Assembly: GCA_963748485.1 (NCBI GenBank)
Contig: CAVVJF010000010.1
Coordinates: 62,001 to 126,000 of the forward strand
Length of the DNA stretch: 64,000 nt
Reading direction: 5' to 3'
From: DASRWT01 sp963748485
GTDB lineage: Bacteria > Methylomirabilota > Methylomirabilia > Rokubacteriales > CSP1-6
Below the pieces are notes generated by a model. The model was given only the letters and a program-made list of their open reading frames with translations, was not told where the DNA came from and did no database searches. The translations under genes were made by a program, and so were the position numbers. Below are positions 44,166-52,625 of this stretch, piece after piece (within the stretch, counting starts at the first letter, position 1; every line of letters starts with the position of its first letter).

Positions 44166-45566
44166 TTGGGCCCCCGGATCGTGAAGCCGCAGTGAGAGCG
44201 CGGCGGAGGCCAGCCGCCCTACCGCGGAGATCAGGAACAGGACGTGGAGGTTGGTCCACGCCTCGCCGGCCAGCTCGAAGTGGGCGGGGAAGAGCGCGGC
44301 GAGCTGGCCGGCCAGCATCGAGGCCGCGCCGAAGCCGAGGCCGCCGGCGGTCGCGAAGGCGCCCACGTAGAAGGGCCGCGACGCCCGCGGCGCGAGGCCG
44401 ATGGTCAGGTCGAAAGCCGCGATGCCGTGGCCCGCCCATAGAAAGCCGGCGAACACCGCATCGAAGGCGATCGGCCATAGCCGGTCGGGTGTGATGAAGA
44501 ACCAGGTGAGCGGTATCACCGTGATGCCGAAGGAGCAAAAGACGAGGACGGGCCCCGCGCCGACCCGATCCACGGCGTGGCCCCAGAGCCGCGCCGAGGC
44601 GATGCGCATCGCGGCCACGCCGACACCGTGGGCGGCCACCACCAGAAAGCCGGTGTGGAGGTTGGTCAGCATGTGGTAGGCGAAGAAGCTGGCCGAAATG
44701 CCCACCGCCCCGTTCCAGGCGAGGAGATACCCGAGGAACGGCCGGGCCCGGCGGTCGCCGAGCGCGAGCCGGAGCGCCTGCCAGGCGGACACGCCGGGCT
44801 CGCGGGGAACGGGAGGCTCGTGCTGGCGCAGCATCAGCACCACGCTGGCCACGCCGGCCATGCAGGCGACGAAGGTGAGCGCGCACAGCGCGGCGCCGGT
44901 CCAGCCGATCAGCGCGAGCCGGTCGAGCAAGACCGCGGCCCCGAGCGAGGTCAGCGTGCCCGCGATGCTGATGTAGATCGTCCGGCGACCGACGAAGCGG
45001 CCGCGGATGCGGTCCGGCACCAAGTCACCGATCCAGGCCACCCAGGCGCTGTTGCCGACCACGCTGAAGATCGTGCTGATCCCCACGATCGCCATGAACA
45101 GGTGGAGCTTCGTAGACGCATCCACGTCGAGCGTTGGGAGGGCGAGCACTGGCAGGAAGGTGAGTCGCGAGATGCCGACGGCCCAGAGCGTGACGGCCTT
45201 CTGACTGCGCGCGCTGGTGAACCAGGCAGCGGGTAGGCTCACGACCTGAGCGGCCAGTGGCAGGGCGCCCAGGAAGCCGATCACCGCGGCGCTCGCCCCG
45301 AGGTAGAGCGCCCAGCCGATGATCACGGCCCCGCTGGCGCAGGCGGCGAAGACCTCGGCGGAGGCTCCCTCGGCGACGGCGGCGTTGAGGGAACGGCGCA
45401 GCGGCCGGGCGGGTGTCCGCGCGTGGGCGGCCGCACGATCCGATCGCGGGGCGCCCGTGAGGGCCGGGCTGGAGCCGGGGAGCGGTTCGCCGGGCTGGGG
45501 GATCGAGAAGCCCGAGGCGATGCGAGCGAGCGACGCGAGAACGATGGAGGGGCGGAGCGTCTTCAC
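44076..45566 (-). CDS. MFS transporter of unknown substrate
   Basis: Inner-membrane permease (496 residues) with about 12 helices after a long polar N-terminal stretch (about 65 residues). MFS signature-like loops: DLVPDRIRGRFVGRRT and LWGHAVDRVGAGPVL. The family is broad and no substrate can be assigned; the pattern is like MFS proteins annotated only as membrane transporters. The N-terminal extension may be over-long and an internal start is possible. Confidence 0.75.
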   Translation of the reverse strand: MKTLRPSIVLASLARIASGFSIPQPGEPLPGSSPALTGAPRSDRAAAHARTPARPLRRSLNAAVAEGASAEVFAACASGAVIIGWALYLGASAAVIGFLGALPLAAQVVSLPAAWFTSARSQKAVTLWAVGISRLTFLPVLALPTLDVDASTKLHLFMAIVGISTIFSVVGNSAWVAWIGDLVPDRIRGRFVGRRTIYISIAGTLTSLGAAVLLDRLALIGWTGAALCALTFVACMAGVASVVLMLRQHEPPVPREPGVSAWQALRLALGDRRARPFLGYLLAWNGAVGISASFFAYHMLTNLHTGFLVVAAHGVGVAAMRIASARLWGHAVDRVGAGPVLVFCSFGITVIPLTWFFITPDRLWPIAFDAVFAGFLWAGHGIAAFDLTIGLAPRASRPFYVGAFATAGGLGFGAASMLAGQLAALFPAHFELAGEAWTNLHVLFLISAVGRLASAALSLRLHDPGAQGDLRELIRALAERTGLTALNHAPSGGRAG

Positions 45567-45624
45567 AACTGGAGAAGCTTATCGCTCGCGTAGCGCTCTG
45601 GGACTCCTGGCGCGACGATCGTTG

Positions 45625-46146
45625 TCAACGCGGTGACGTAGTTGGGCGGGCGGCGCTCCCTCGATTCACCCGATTCAGGAACGCATTGCTGACGAGCAAC
45701 ACGAGGGACTTGGCGTCGCTCCCCTTGTCGTAGCGCGTCGCAATGATGGCGCCATCACGGTGCTGCCACAGAAAGGTCTCTTCTCCCGACGACGCCGGGG
45801 GGCCATACTTGGCACTGAAGGCCCGCAAGACCGTGTCCCACGAGTCGGGGTTGAAGGTGATGCCGAGCGCTTCAATACGGTAGTCCTCGATGATGATGAC
45901 CGCGCCGACGGCGACGTCGCCGATCATCCATCCGCCCCCGTCCGTGCATGTGGTCGCGCCGCCTTCGCCCAGGCTTCCACATGAGGCGCGGGCATCCGGG
46001 CGGCCGATGACGAGGGGATCGGCGTCGGTGATGCGCGTCCCGATGCGAATGCCCTTGAATTCGAGCGGCAGGTCAGCCGCGACGAGCGGCGCATCCAGAA
46101 ACGTGACGGTAAGCGCGACGAGTGCGATGCGAGCCAAGTGCTTCAT
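45625..46146 (-). CDS. secreted protein of unknown function (173 aa)
   Basis: Exported: signal peptide RIALVALTVTFLDAPLVAA. The mature part is LEFKGIRIGTRITDADPLV, a Cys pair (RASCGSL, ATTCTDGG), VAVGAVIIIEDYRIEALGITFNPDSWDTVLRAFSAKYG, and ETFLWQHRDGAIIATRY near the C-terminus. This resembles small periplasmic proteins without assigned role. ATG at 46146 is chosen for the signal peptide. A broken copy of its 3' half lies at 32046-32260. Confidence 0.7.
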   Translation of the reverse strand: MKHLARIALVALTVTFLDAPLVAADLPLEFKGIRIGTRITDADPLVIGRPDARASCGSLGEGGATTCTDGGGWMIGDVAVGAVIIIEDYRIEALGITFNPDSWDTVLRAFSAKYGPPASSGEETFLWQHRDGAIIATRYDKGSDAKSLVLLVSNAFLNRVNRGSAARPTTSPR

Positions 46147-46534
46147 GGGATCGATGTAGTGCAACGGAGGAGCCAACTGGAGAAGTCCATCCGACTGGGC
46201 ACTTAGCGGACGGAGTCGGCCTTCCGAGAGCGACGCTCTTGCGTTGGAGGCTACAAGCCTGAGGGAATGCGGTCGCTAGGCGGGCGGAGCGAGGCCGATC
46301 ATAGTGACGCCGGTAGGCCTAAGGTCTTATTGCCCACTAGACCGGACCTTACCAAGCTGCGGGATGTGCCACACCAGAGCGCGGACTCTGGCTCAGAGCT
46401 GGTGGGCGGTGGTCCTGCGGAAAGGAGGCGGTAAATGACGAGCCAGGGGGTCCTAGTGCCCCTTGCCGGAATTGGAGCACACGGTAGGCGGGATTTTATC
46501 TTCGACTGACGGAGATAGGAAAGAAGGGGGAACA
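46147..46534. other. intergenic region between divergent genes
   Basis: About 390 bases holding the promoters of two divergent genes; no gene, tRNA or clear operator is visible. GAAGGGGGAACA precedes the plus-strand ATG. Confidence 0.4.
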
Positions 46535-46942
46535 ATGAACGTACGATCTTTGGTGGCCACTCTCGGTGTCGCGTCCGTCGTCCTCATGGCCCCCGTGGGC
46601 AGCACCAGAGCTGCGGACGAGTGGTTCGTGCTCAGCGAGCAGACGATCAAATCCGTCGATCAAGGCACGCTGATCAAGAGCCAAGGCGGTCGGTGGGCGA
46701 AGGACATCAAGCAGGTGAGGCTCAGTGTCGAGGGTGCCGACGTGGAGGTCAAGAAGCTCATCCTTGCCTGGGACAATCGCCCCGACCAAACGATCACGGA
46801 TATCGGAACCGTGAAAGCGGGAGGAAATTCGACTCCGAAGGATGCACCGGGACGCAAGGCACGGCTCCAGTCGGTGACGGTCGAGTACAAGATCGTTGGT
46901 ACTGCACCGACGGCCAAGCTTAAGGTCTGGGGATTCGACTAA
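46535..46942 (+). CDS. secreted DUF2541-like protein (135 aa)
   Basis: Exported 135-residue protein: signal peptide VATLGVASVVLMAPVGSTRA, then a single beta-rich domain (EWFVLSEQTIKSVDQGTLIK, KQVRLSVEGADVEVKKLILAWDN, RKARLQSVTVEYKIV) that resembles DUF2541 periplasmic proteins. Role unknown. Start chosen by signal peptide and the GAAGGGGG upstream. Confidence 0.7.
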   Translation: MNVRSLVATLGVASVVLMAPVGSTRAADEWFVLSEQTIKSVDQGTLIKSQGGRWAKDIKQVRLSVEGADVEVKKLILAWDNRPDQTITDIGTVKAGGNSTPKDAPGRKARLQSVTVEYKIVGTAPTAKLKVWGFD

Positions 46943-47024
46943 GCCAGGCGTGAGGTGACCAGGGCTCACGGCCGCGCTCCGTTCGCGCGGCCGCGGGCCT
47001 CGGGCCGGCCGAGTGCGCTGCCGC

Positions 47025-48740
47025 TCAGGCCGGAAGGCGCTCGTACATGTCGTGCACTTCGCGGCCGTGGAAGCGCGCCACGCGGTTGGTCGGTGGCAGC
47101 ATCTCCGTGTAGAAGAAGGCCGGCAGCTCGTCGTCCTGCGCGGTGAATCCGGCGCGGCGATTGAACTCGTGCTCGAGCCGCAGGGTCTCGCGTCCGAGCG
47201 CCGGGAAGAAGTCCGGCGTCAGGCTCGTGCCGTGGGCGGCGTTGATCGCGTCGATGATGAAGGCCAGGTTCGGCTCGGTCACGCTGCGGCCGAAGATGCA
47301 GAGCCCGAGCGAATCGGTAGCCGCGACGTTCGTCTGGACCGTGAGGCTCTCGCTGATGATCTTGTCCAGATCCATCTCGCGCGTCTTCAGCCGCGGCAGG
47401 TTGCCGGCGGTGTGGTCGGCCCCTTGGGCGGTGGCCATCATGGCAACGCCGGTCGCCTCGACCACGCGCGGATCGTACGCGCTGATCGCCTGCTTCTTGA
47501 TGACGGGCACGCGCGCGACCTTGTAGTGCGCGCCGACCCGGGCCGTGCCCTGCGCCCAGAGCCGGCCGTTCTCCGTCCCGCGGCCGATCTCGGCCAGGCA
47601 CTCGGCCATGAACTTCGCGTCGCCGAACGCGCCGAGCCCCGCCTCCATCAGCACACCGAGCATGGCGCCGGTCTCGATCGTGTCCACGCCGAGGTCGTTG
47701 GCCACGTAGTTGAGCTGGGCGAGATCGTCGGGATCGGTGAGTCCGCAGTTGGTGCCGAGCAGGCCGAGCGTCTCGTACTCGACGGGGGAGACGACTTCCT
47801 TGCCGGAGGCGTCCGCGTAGAGGTTGCTGCACTGGATGATGCAGCCGGGCATGCAGGCGTGGGTCTGCTCGCCGCCGCGCGAGTTGTTGAGCTCGGTGAT
47901 GTAGTCGCCACCCATCTTGAAGCGCTCGCCGGTGGCGAGGTCGACTTGCTGTCCGGCGCTGAAGTTGCGCACCGGCAGGCCGCCCATCTGGTTCTGCACG
48001 TCGGCCATGCCCATCGTACCGATCTTCTGGTAGAAGTTCGTCACGATGCCGTCGGCCTGCAGCATCTTGGCGTAGTCCTTGATCGCCGCGTTGACCTTCT
48101 TGGGCTCGTGGAACGCGGGGATCTTGTCGAGATCGACGACGACGGCCTTGACCTTCTTGGCGCCCATGACGGCACCCACGCCGCCGCGCGCGGCCAGCCG
48201 CGAGGGGCGGCCGTCCTTGTCGCTGAAGGCGATGCCCGCCAGCAGGCCCTGGTACTCGCCCACCGGGCCACACAGCGCCACCGTGACCTTCTTGCCGTAC
48301 TTGGCGTGGAGCATCCGGTCCGCTTCGAAGTTGCCCTTGCCGAGGTACGGCGTGGCATCGTCGAAGGCGATGGTCCCGTCCTTCTTGAAGTGGATCACGA
48401 CCCACGTGGACGCGGCGCCGTGCAGCGTGAAGCCGGCGATGGACTGATGGCCGAGGGCGTAGGAGAACGATCCGCCGCCGTTGGCTTCCTTGATGCCGCC
48501 GGTGAGGGGGCTGCGGCACCCGACGCTGGTGCGGTTCGCATTGGAAAAGCTCGAGCCGGCGAACGGCCCGGCCGAGAAGATCAGGGGATTCTGCGGCGAT
48601 AGAGGATCGACGGTCGCCGCGCCGAGCTCGAGCAAGGTCCGGGCGATCAGGTTGCGTCCCGCCTTGACGATCTCCTCGCCGTGCAGCTCACGGGTGGTGA
48701 TCGTCCGGTCGTCCAGGCGGATATCGTAGTACTTGCGCAT
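47025..48740 (-). CDS. aldehyde:ferredoxin oxidoreductase (AOR) family tungsten enzyme
   Basis: Tungsten-bis-pterin and 4Fe-4S enzyme (571 residues) interconverting aldehydes or acyl groups and acids with ferredoxin. N-terminal pterin-binding domain (LIFSAGPFAGS, NRTSVGCRSPLTGG), the Cys cluster HACMPGCIIQCSN near residue 290 and a fourth Cys in DSLGLCIFGR near residue 485. Spacing of the first two Cys is x3 rather than the x2 of archaeal AOR, as in a bacterial subgroup. No ferredoxin subunit gene is adjacent. It follows a CoA-transferase gene (87 bases) on the same strand, suggesting acid/CoA/aldehyde metabolism. Confidence 0.88.
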   Translation of the reverse strand: MRKYYDIRLDDRTITTRELHGEEIVKAGRNLIARTLLELGAATVDPLSPQNPLIFSAGPFAGSSFSNANRTSVGCRSPLTGGIKEANGGGSFSYALGHQSIAGFTLHGAASTWVVIHFKKDGTIAFDDATPYLGKGNFEADRMLHAKYGKKVTVALCGPVGEYQGLLAGIAFSDKDGRPSRLAARGGVGAVMGAKKVKAVVVDLDKIPAFHEPKKVNAAIKDYAKMLQADGIVTNFYQKIGTMGMADVQNQMGGLPVRNFSAGQQVDLATGERFKMGGDYITELNNSRGGEQTHACMPGCIIQCSNLYADASGKEVVSPVEYETLGLLGTNCGLTDPDDLAQLNYVANDLGVDTIETGAMLGVLMEAGLGAFGDAKFMAECLAEIGRGTENGRLWAQGTARVGAHYKVARVPVIKKQAISAYDPRVVEATGVAMMATAQGADHTAGNLPRLKTREMDLDKIISESLTVQTNVAATDSLGLCIFGRSVTEPNLAFIIDAINAAHGTSLTPDFFPALGRETLRLEHEFNRRAGFTAQDDELPAFFYTEMLPPTNRVARFHGREVHDMYERLPA

Positions 48741-48827
48741 TGCGGGCTCCTCGTCGAAGTCGGGTGATGGGCCTCGAGCGCCGCCTAGTCTATCAGAATC
48801 CGGGGGGACTCCGGCGGCGCGGGGGAC

Positions 48828-50045
48828 TCATGCCGCCGGGGCCTGCACGATCACCCCGGCGCGTAGGAGCCGCTCGATCTCCGCGGCAGCGATGCCGGCG
48901 GCGCGCAGTACCTCGACGGTGTGCTGCCCGATCTCCGGGGCAAGCGAGGGGGGTACTTTGTCCTGCCCGGCGATCTGGAGCGGGCTCGACACCGTGAGGA
49001 CCGCGCCGGCGCGCGAATCGCCCATGGGCACCAGGGCCCCGCTCGCGCGCATCTGCACGTCGTGCGGAATGTCGTCGAGCGTGGCCACGACGCCGAACGC
49101 GACGCCGGTCTTCTCGAGGATCGCCGACCACGTCGCCCAGTCCTTCGCGGCGAAGACCTCGTCGAGCAGCGCGGTGAGAAGGCGCGCGTTCGCGCGCCGA
49201 TCTGGCGTCGCCGCGAAGCGGGGATCGGTCAAGAGATCCTCGCGGCCGATCCCCCGGGCGAAGCCCTCCCACTGACGCTCGTCGCCCGTGATCGTCAGCA
49301 TGAACCAGCGCTCGTCCCGGCAGCGGTACATGTTGGCCAGAGCGCTGATTGCGCGTTCTCGCGGCGGGCGCACCTCGGTGGGCGCCCCGCACAGGATGCC
49401 CTGCACCGGGATGGCGTTCATCCAGAGACCGTTGGCCATCAGCGACGTGGACACCATGGAGCCGCGCCCGGTGCGCTCGCGCTGGTAGAGACCCGCCATG
49501 ATCGCCGCGAAGAGCGCCGTTCCCGTCGGATGGTCGCCCATCCCGGGCAGCGAGCGCGCCGGCGGCACGTCCGGCGAAGCGCGCACGAGGTCCATCAGCC
49601 CGGTGCGCGCCCACAGCGCGATGCTGTCGAAGCCGGGCTTGCTCGCCTCCTCGCCCGTCTCGCCGTAGGCGGTAATCGACGCGTAGACCAGACGCGGGTT
49701 GAGCGGGGCCAGGTCCTCATAGCGCACGCGCAGGCGCGCGCGGGAGTCGAGCGGGGCGTTGGTGACAAACACGTCGACGTCGCGCACCAGGTGGTGGAGG
49801 AGGCGTTGTCCGTCCTCCGTGCGCAGGTCGATCGCCACGCTGCGCTTGGAGCGGTTGTCGACGATCCACGGGTAGTTGTACGGGCTCGGCGTATAGCCAG
49901 CCCCGCGCACCCGGTAGACGTCGCCGGTCGGGGGTTCCACCTTGACGACCTCCGCCCCGAAGTCCGCCATGATCGTGGTCGACACGGGGCCGGCGATGAA
50001 GTTGGCCGCGTCGATCACCCGGATACCGTCGAGAAGGCGCGTCAT
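48828..50045 (-). CDS. CaiB/BaiF family (class III) CoA-transferase
   Basis: Acyl-CoA transferase (405 residues). Opening LLDGIRVIDAANFIAGPVSTTIMADFGAEVVKVEPP is the family signature; FVTNAPLDSRARLRVRYEDL, GMGDHPTGTALFAAIMAGLYQRERTGRG and the C-terminal LAPEIGQHTVEVLRAAG follow. The catalytic Asp region lies at GMGDHPTG. Possible start also at MTRLLDG. Upstream of the AOR gene on the same strand. Donor and acceptor acids unknown. Confidence 0.92.
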   Translation of the reverse strand: MTRLLDGIRVIDAANFIAGPVSTTIMADFGAEVVKVEPPTGDVYRVRGAGYTPSPYNYPWIVDNRSKRSVAIDLRTEDGQRLLHHLVRDVDVFVTNAPLDSRARLRVRYEDLAPLNPRLVYASITAYGETGEEASKPGFDSIALWARTGLMDLVRASPDVPPARSLPGMGDHPTGTALFAAIMAGLYQRERTGRGSMVSTSLMANGLWMNAIPVQGILCGAPTEVRPPRERAISALANMYRCRDERWFMLTITGDERQWEGFARGIGREDLLTDPRFAATPDRRANARLLTALLDEVFAAKDWATWSAILEKTGVAFGVVATLDDIPHDVQMRASGALVPMGDSRAGAVLTVSSPLQIAGQDKVPPSLAPEIGQHTVEVLRAAGIAAAEIERLLRAGVIVQAPAA

Positions 50046-50159
50046 CGTCAGATCCCCTCCATGGCGGAACAGGATACCAGCGCGCCTTGACGGCTGACCC
50101 GCGATGATGTACTTAATACCCTATTCACGGTAGGAAATAGCATAGAAAGGAAAACTGTA

Positions 50160-51146
50160 ATGAATCTAGCCATTGAGGCACCGATCGGCATCCTCGACGA
50201 GCATCCGGACTGGTCCGCCCGCCTGATCGGGGAGCTCACCCGGCGGGGTCTCCCGTGGGAGAAGATCGATCACTCCAACCACGCTTTCGACCCTCGCGAC
50301 CGCCGCCCCGCCTACTCTGTGATCGTCAACCGCTCGAGCCCCTCGTCGCACACGCGTGGGCACGGGGCGGTGCTGTTCTACGCCGAGGCGTTCCTGGCCC
50401 ATGCCGAGTCGCTGGGCATCCCGGTGATCAACCCCGTGGCCGCGTACCGGTTCGAGAAGTCGAAGGCGCTGCAGCTCGGGCTCTTCGAGCAGCTGGGTGT
50501 GCGCTATCCCCGCGCCGTCGTCGTGAACCATCGCGACCAGATCCTGAAGGCGCTGGACAGCGTCCGCTTTCCGCTGGTGATCAAGCCCAATGTCGGCGGC
50601 TCGGGCGCCGGCATCGTCCGGTTCCAGAAGCGCGAGGAGGTCGCCGATCGGGTCGACACGCTCGAGTTCGGGCCCGACGGCACGGCGCTGGTGCAGGAGT
50701 TCATCGAGTCCGAGGAGGGGGCCATCGTGCGCGTCGAAGTGCTGGACGGCCGGTACCTCTACGCCATTCGGATCGTGCGCCGTGGAGAGGCGGGCTTCAA
50801 CCTCTGCCCCGCGGACATTTGCCAGACATCGCCCGCGCCCGCCGCACTCGGCGCGTGCCCGGTGGAGACCAAGCCGGGGCTCGACGTCAGCCGCTTCGAC
50901 GCGCCGTCCGAGGCCATCGAGACCGTGATCCGCCTCACGCGCGCCGCCTCGATCGACGTGGGCGGCGTGGAGTACCTGGTGAGCGAGGCCGACGGGCAGA
51001 TCTACTTCTACGACGTCAACGCGACCTCGAACTTCGTCGCCAACGCTCCGACGGTGCTGGGCTTCGACCCGACCGCGCGGTTCGTCGACTACATCCTCCG
51101 CGTCGCTCAGCGAGGAGCGCCGGTCGGAGCTATGTCCGGCAGCTGA
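50160..51146 (+). CDS. ATP-grasp ligase, RimK-like
   Basis: ATP-dependent carboxylate-amine ligase (328 residues). ATP-grasp features: VINPVAAYRFEKSKAL, FPLVIKPNVGGSGAGIVRF near residue 140 (ATP-binding lysine and glycine loop), ALVQEFIESEEG, and the metal site near residue 290 (YFYDVNATSNFVANAP). The RimK/alpha-L-glutamate ligase group adds amino acids to peptides or builds small molecules; the acceptor is unknown. GAAAGGA precedes the ATG. Its end overlaps the convergent gene by 17 bases. Confidence 0.82.
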   Translation: MNLAIEAPIGILDEHPDWSARLIGELTRRGLPWEKIDHSNHAFDPRDRRPAYSVIVNRSSPSSHTRGHGAVLFYAEAFLAHAESLGIPVINPVAAYRFEKSKALQLGLFEQLGVRYPRAVVVNHRDQILKALDSVRFPLVIKPNVGGSGAGIVRFQKREEVADRVDTLEFGPDGTALVQEFIESEEGAIVRVEVLDGRYLYAIRIVRRGEAGFNLCPADICQTSPAPAALGACPVETKPGLDVSRFDAPSEAIETVIRLTRAASIDVGGVEYLVSEADGQIYFYDVNATSNFVANAPTVLGFDPTARFVDYILRVAQRGAPVGAMSGS

Positions 51147-52260
51147 CAAGCTCGGGATCGGGGCGGGCCGGCGCGAACGGCGCGCGCGACCGCACGACGA
51201 CCAGGCGCAGAGCCGCCGGGCTCGCGGCCCGCTCGCACAGGACGCGGAATGCCGCGAGGTACGCGCGCCGCTCGGGATAGGGCGGCGTCTTGACGTCGCG
51301 CATGGCCCAGGGCAGGAACCGGACGACGAGCCGGCCATCGGTGCCCGTCTCCGCCACCGCGCGGGCTTCCGGACCCAGACCCGGCACCGCCGCGCGCTCG
51401 ACGGCGAGCCACGCCTCGTCCACGTTGAGGGAGTAGAGCGAGAAGGAGGGGTAGGCGTCCCAGAGCCCCACCGGATGCAGCGCCGGCAGCAGCCCGACGA
51501 GCACGATCAGCGCGCGGTGATACCAGCCCGGGGACCAGACCATGGCCATAGCGGGGCGGTCATCGTCCCAGAAGAGAAGCAGGACGAGGATGCCGAGCCC
51601 GAGGTTCCACGGCCAGACGACGGGGTTCCAGCTCTGGCCGAGAGGCCCGATGGCCAGCAGCAGCAAGCCGTGCATGAGTGCCGCAGACAGGGCGGCCGGC
51701 CGCCGCGTGCGCGGCAGCAGCAGGGCCACGCCAATCAGCGCCTCCAGGAGGCCCAGCGCCATGCCGAGCGCCGCCAGCCACTCGGCCGGCAGCGACGCGC
51801 TCGCGCCGACGGAGCTGAGAGCCCACGGCAGCACCCCTGGGCCGAAGTCCGGATTGAGCTTGCTGACGCCGCTCCAGAAATAGGTGGCGACGAGGACGAG
51901 CTGGCAGGCGGGGCGGGCGCGGTCGGCGAGCGCGAGGGCCCCCAGACACAGCACGCCCTGATAGAGCCAAGGCTGCAAGCGCGTCTGGTCCCAGACGACG
52001 AGGACGGCCGCTACGGCGATGAAGGGGAGGGGCGTCCAGGGCCTGGGGACGAGCGCGAGAGCGAGGAGGGCGAGCAGGAGCGGCAGGATCCATGGCGAGA
52101 GCGCGTCGGGGAGGGGAGGAATCGGCAGCCACGGCGCCGGCGGATACTCGCGGACGGTGCCCCACAACGGCCGGCTCGAGACGATGCTGGCGGCGAGCAT
52201 GGCCACGACGAGCACGCGGGTCGTGACCATGCGGGGCCACGCCAGGGCCCCGCGCTTCAC
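51130..52260 (-). CDS. polytopic membrane protein, HTTM/DoxX-like
   Basis: Inner-membrane protein of 376 residues with about 9 helices in the first 290 residues, then a soluble C-terminal part with basic residues. VATYFWSGVSKLNPDFGPGVLPW near residue 130 resembles the HTTM/DoxX-type pattern seen in vitamin-K-carboxylase-like and related proteins, but catalytic residues cannot be assigned. It is separated from NIPSNAP by only 4 bases, so an operon is likely. Function unknown. Confidence 0.7.
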   Translation of the reverse strand: MKRGALAWPRMVTTRVLVVAMLAASIVSSRPLWGTVREYPPAPWLPIPPLPDALSPWILPLLLALLALALVPRPWTPLPFIAVAAVLVVWDQTRLQPWLYQGVLCLGALALADRARPACQLVLVATYFWSGVSKLNPDFGPGVLPWALSSVGASASLPAEWLAALGMALGLLEALIGVALLLPRTRRPAALSAALMHGLLLLAIGPLGQSWNPVVWPWNLGLGILVLLLFWDDDRPAMAMVWSPGWYHRALIVLVGLLPALHPVGLWDAYPSFSLYSLNVDEAWLAVERAAVPGLGPEARAVAETGTDGRLVVRFLPWAMRDVKTPPYPERRAYLAAFRVLCERAASPAALRLVVVRSRAPFAPARPDPELVSCRT

Positions 52261-52264
52261 CGCG

Positions 52265-52591
52265 TCAGGGATGCGGTCCCCAGGGCGCCGCGGTCAAGAG
52301 CTTCACTTCCTGGGACGCGACCAGAGGCCGGAACTTCACGGCGAAGCCCTCGACGAAATCCTTGTTGGCGAACACGGAGGCCCAATGCGCGCGCCGATCG
52401 GCGTCGTCGGTGAACTTCCAGAGATGCACGAGCTGGTTGATCATGCCCGTGTCGGCCTGGAAATACCCGATCAGCTTCTTGTCCTGGCCGCCCTTCTGGA
52501 GGGCCGGGTAGCCGAACTCGGTGTAGAGCTTGACGGCCTCGCCCATCTTGCCGACGTGCAGCGTGTAGGTCCGCATCTCGTAAACGGTCAT
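52265..52591 (-). CDS. NIPSNAP-family protein (108 aa)
   Basis: Dimeric alpha/beta-barrel (ferredoxin-like) protein: VYEMRTYTLHVGKMGEAVKLYTEF, LIGYFQADTGMINQLVHLWKF and DRRAHWASVFAN. NIPSNAP proteins are often next to oxygenase or degradation genes; molecular role unknown. It lies 34 bases after the monooxygenase gene. Confidence 0.9.
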   Translation of the reverse strand: MTVYEMRTYTLHVGKMGEAVKLYTEFGYPALQKGGQDKKLIGYFQADTGMINQLVHLWKFTDDADRRAHWASVFANKDFVEGFAVKFRPLVASQEVKLLTAAPWGPHP

Positions 52592-52625
52592 GGCTGGCCC
52601 TCTCGATTCCTGAGGTGGTGAGCGG

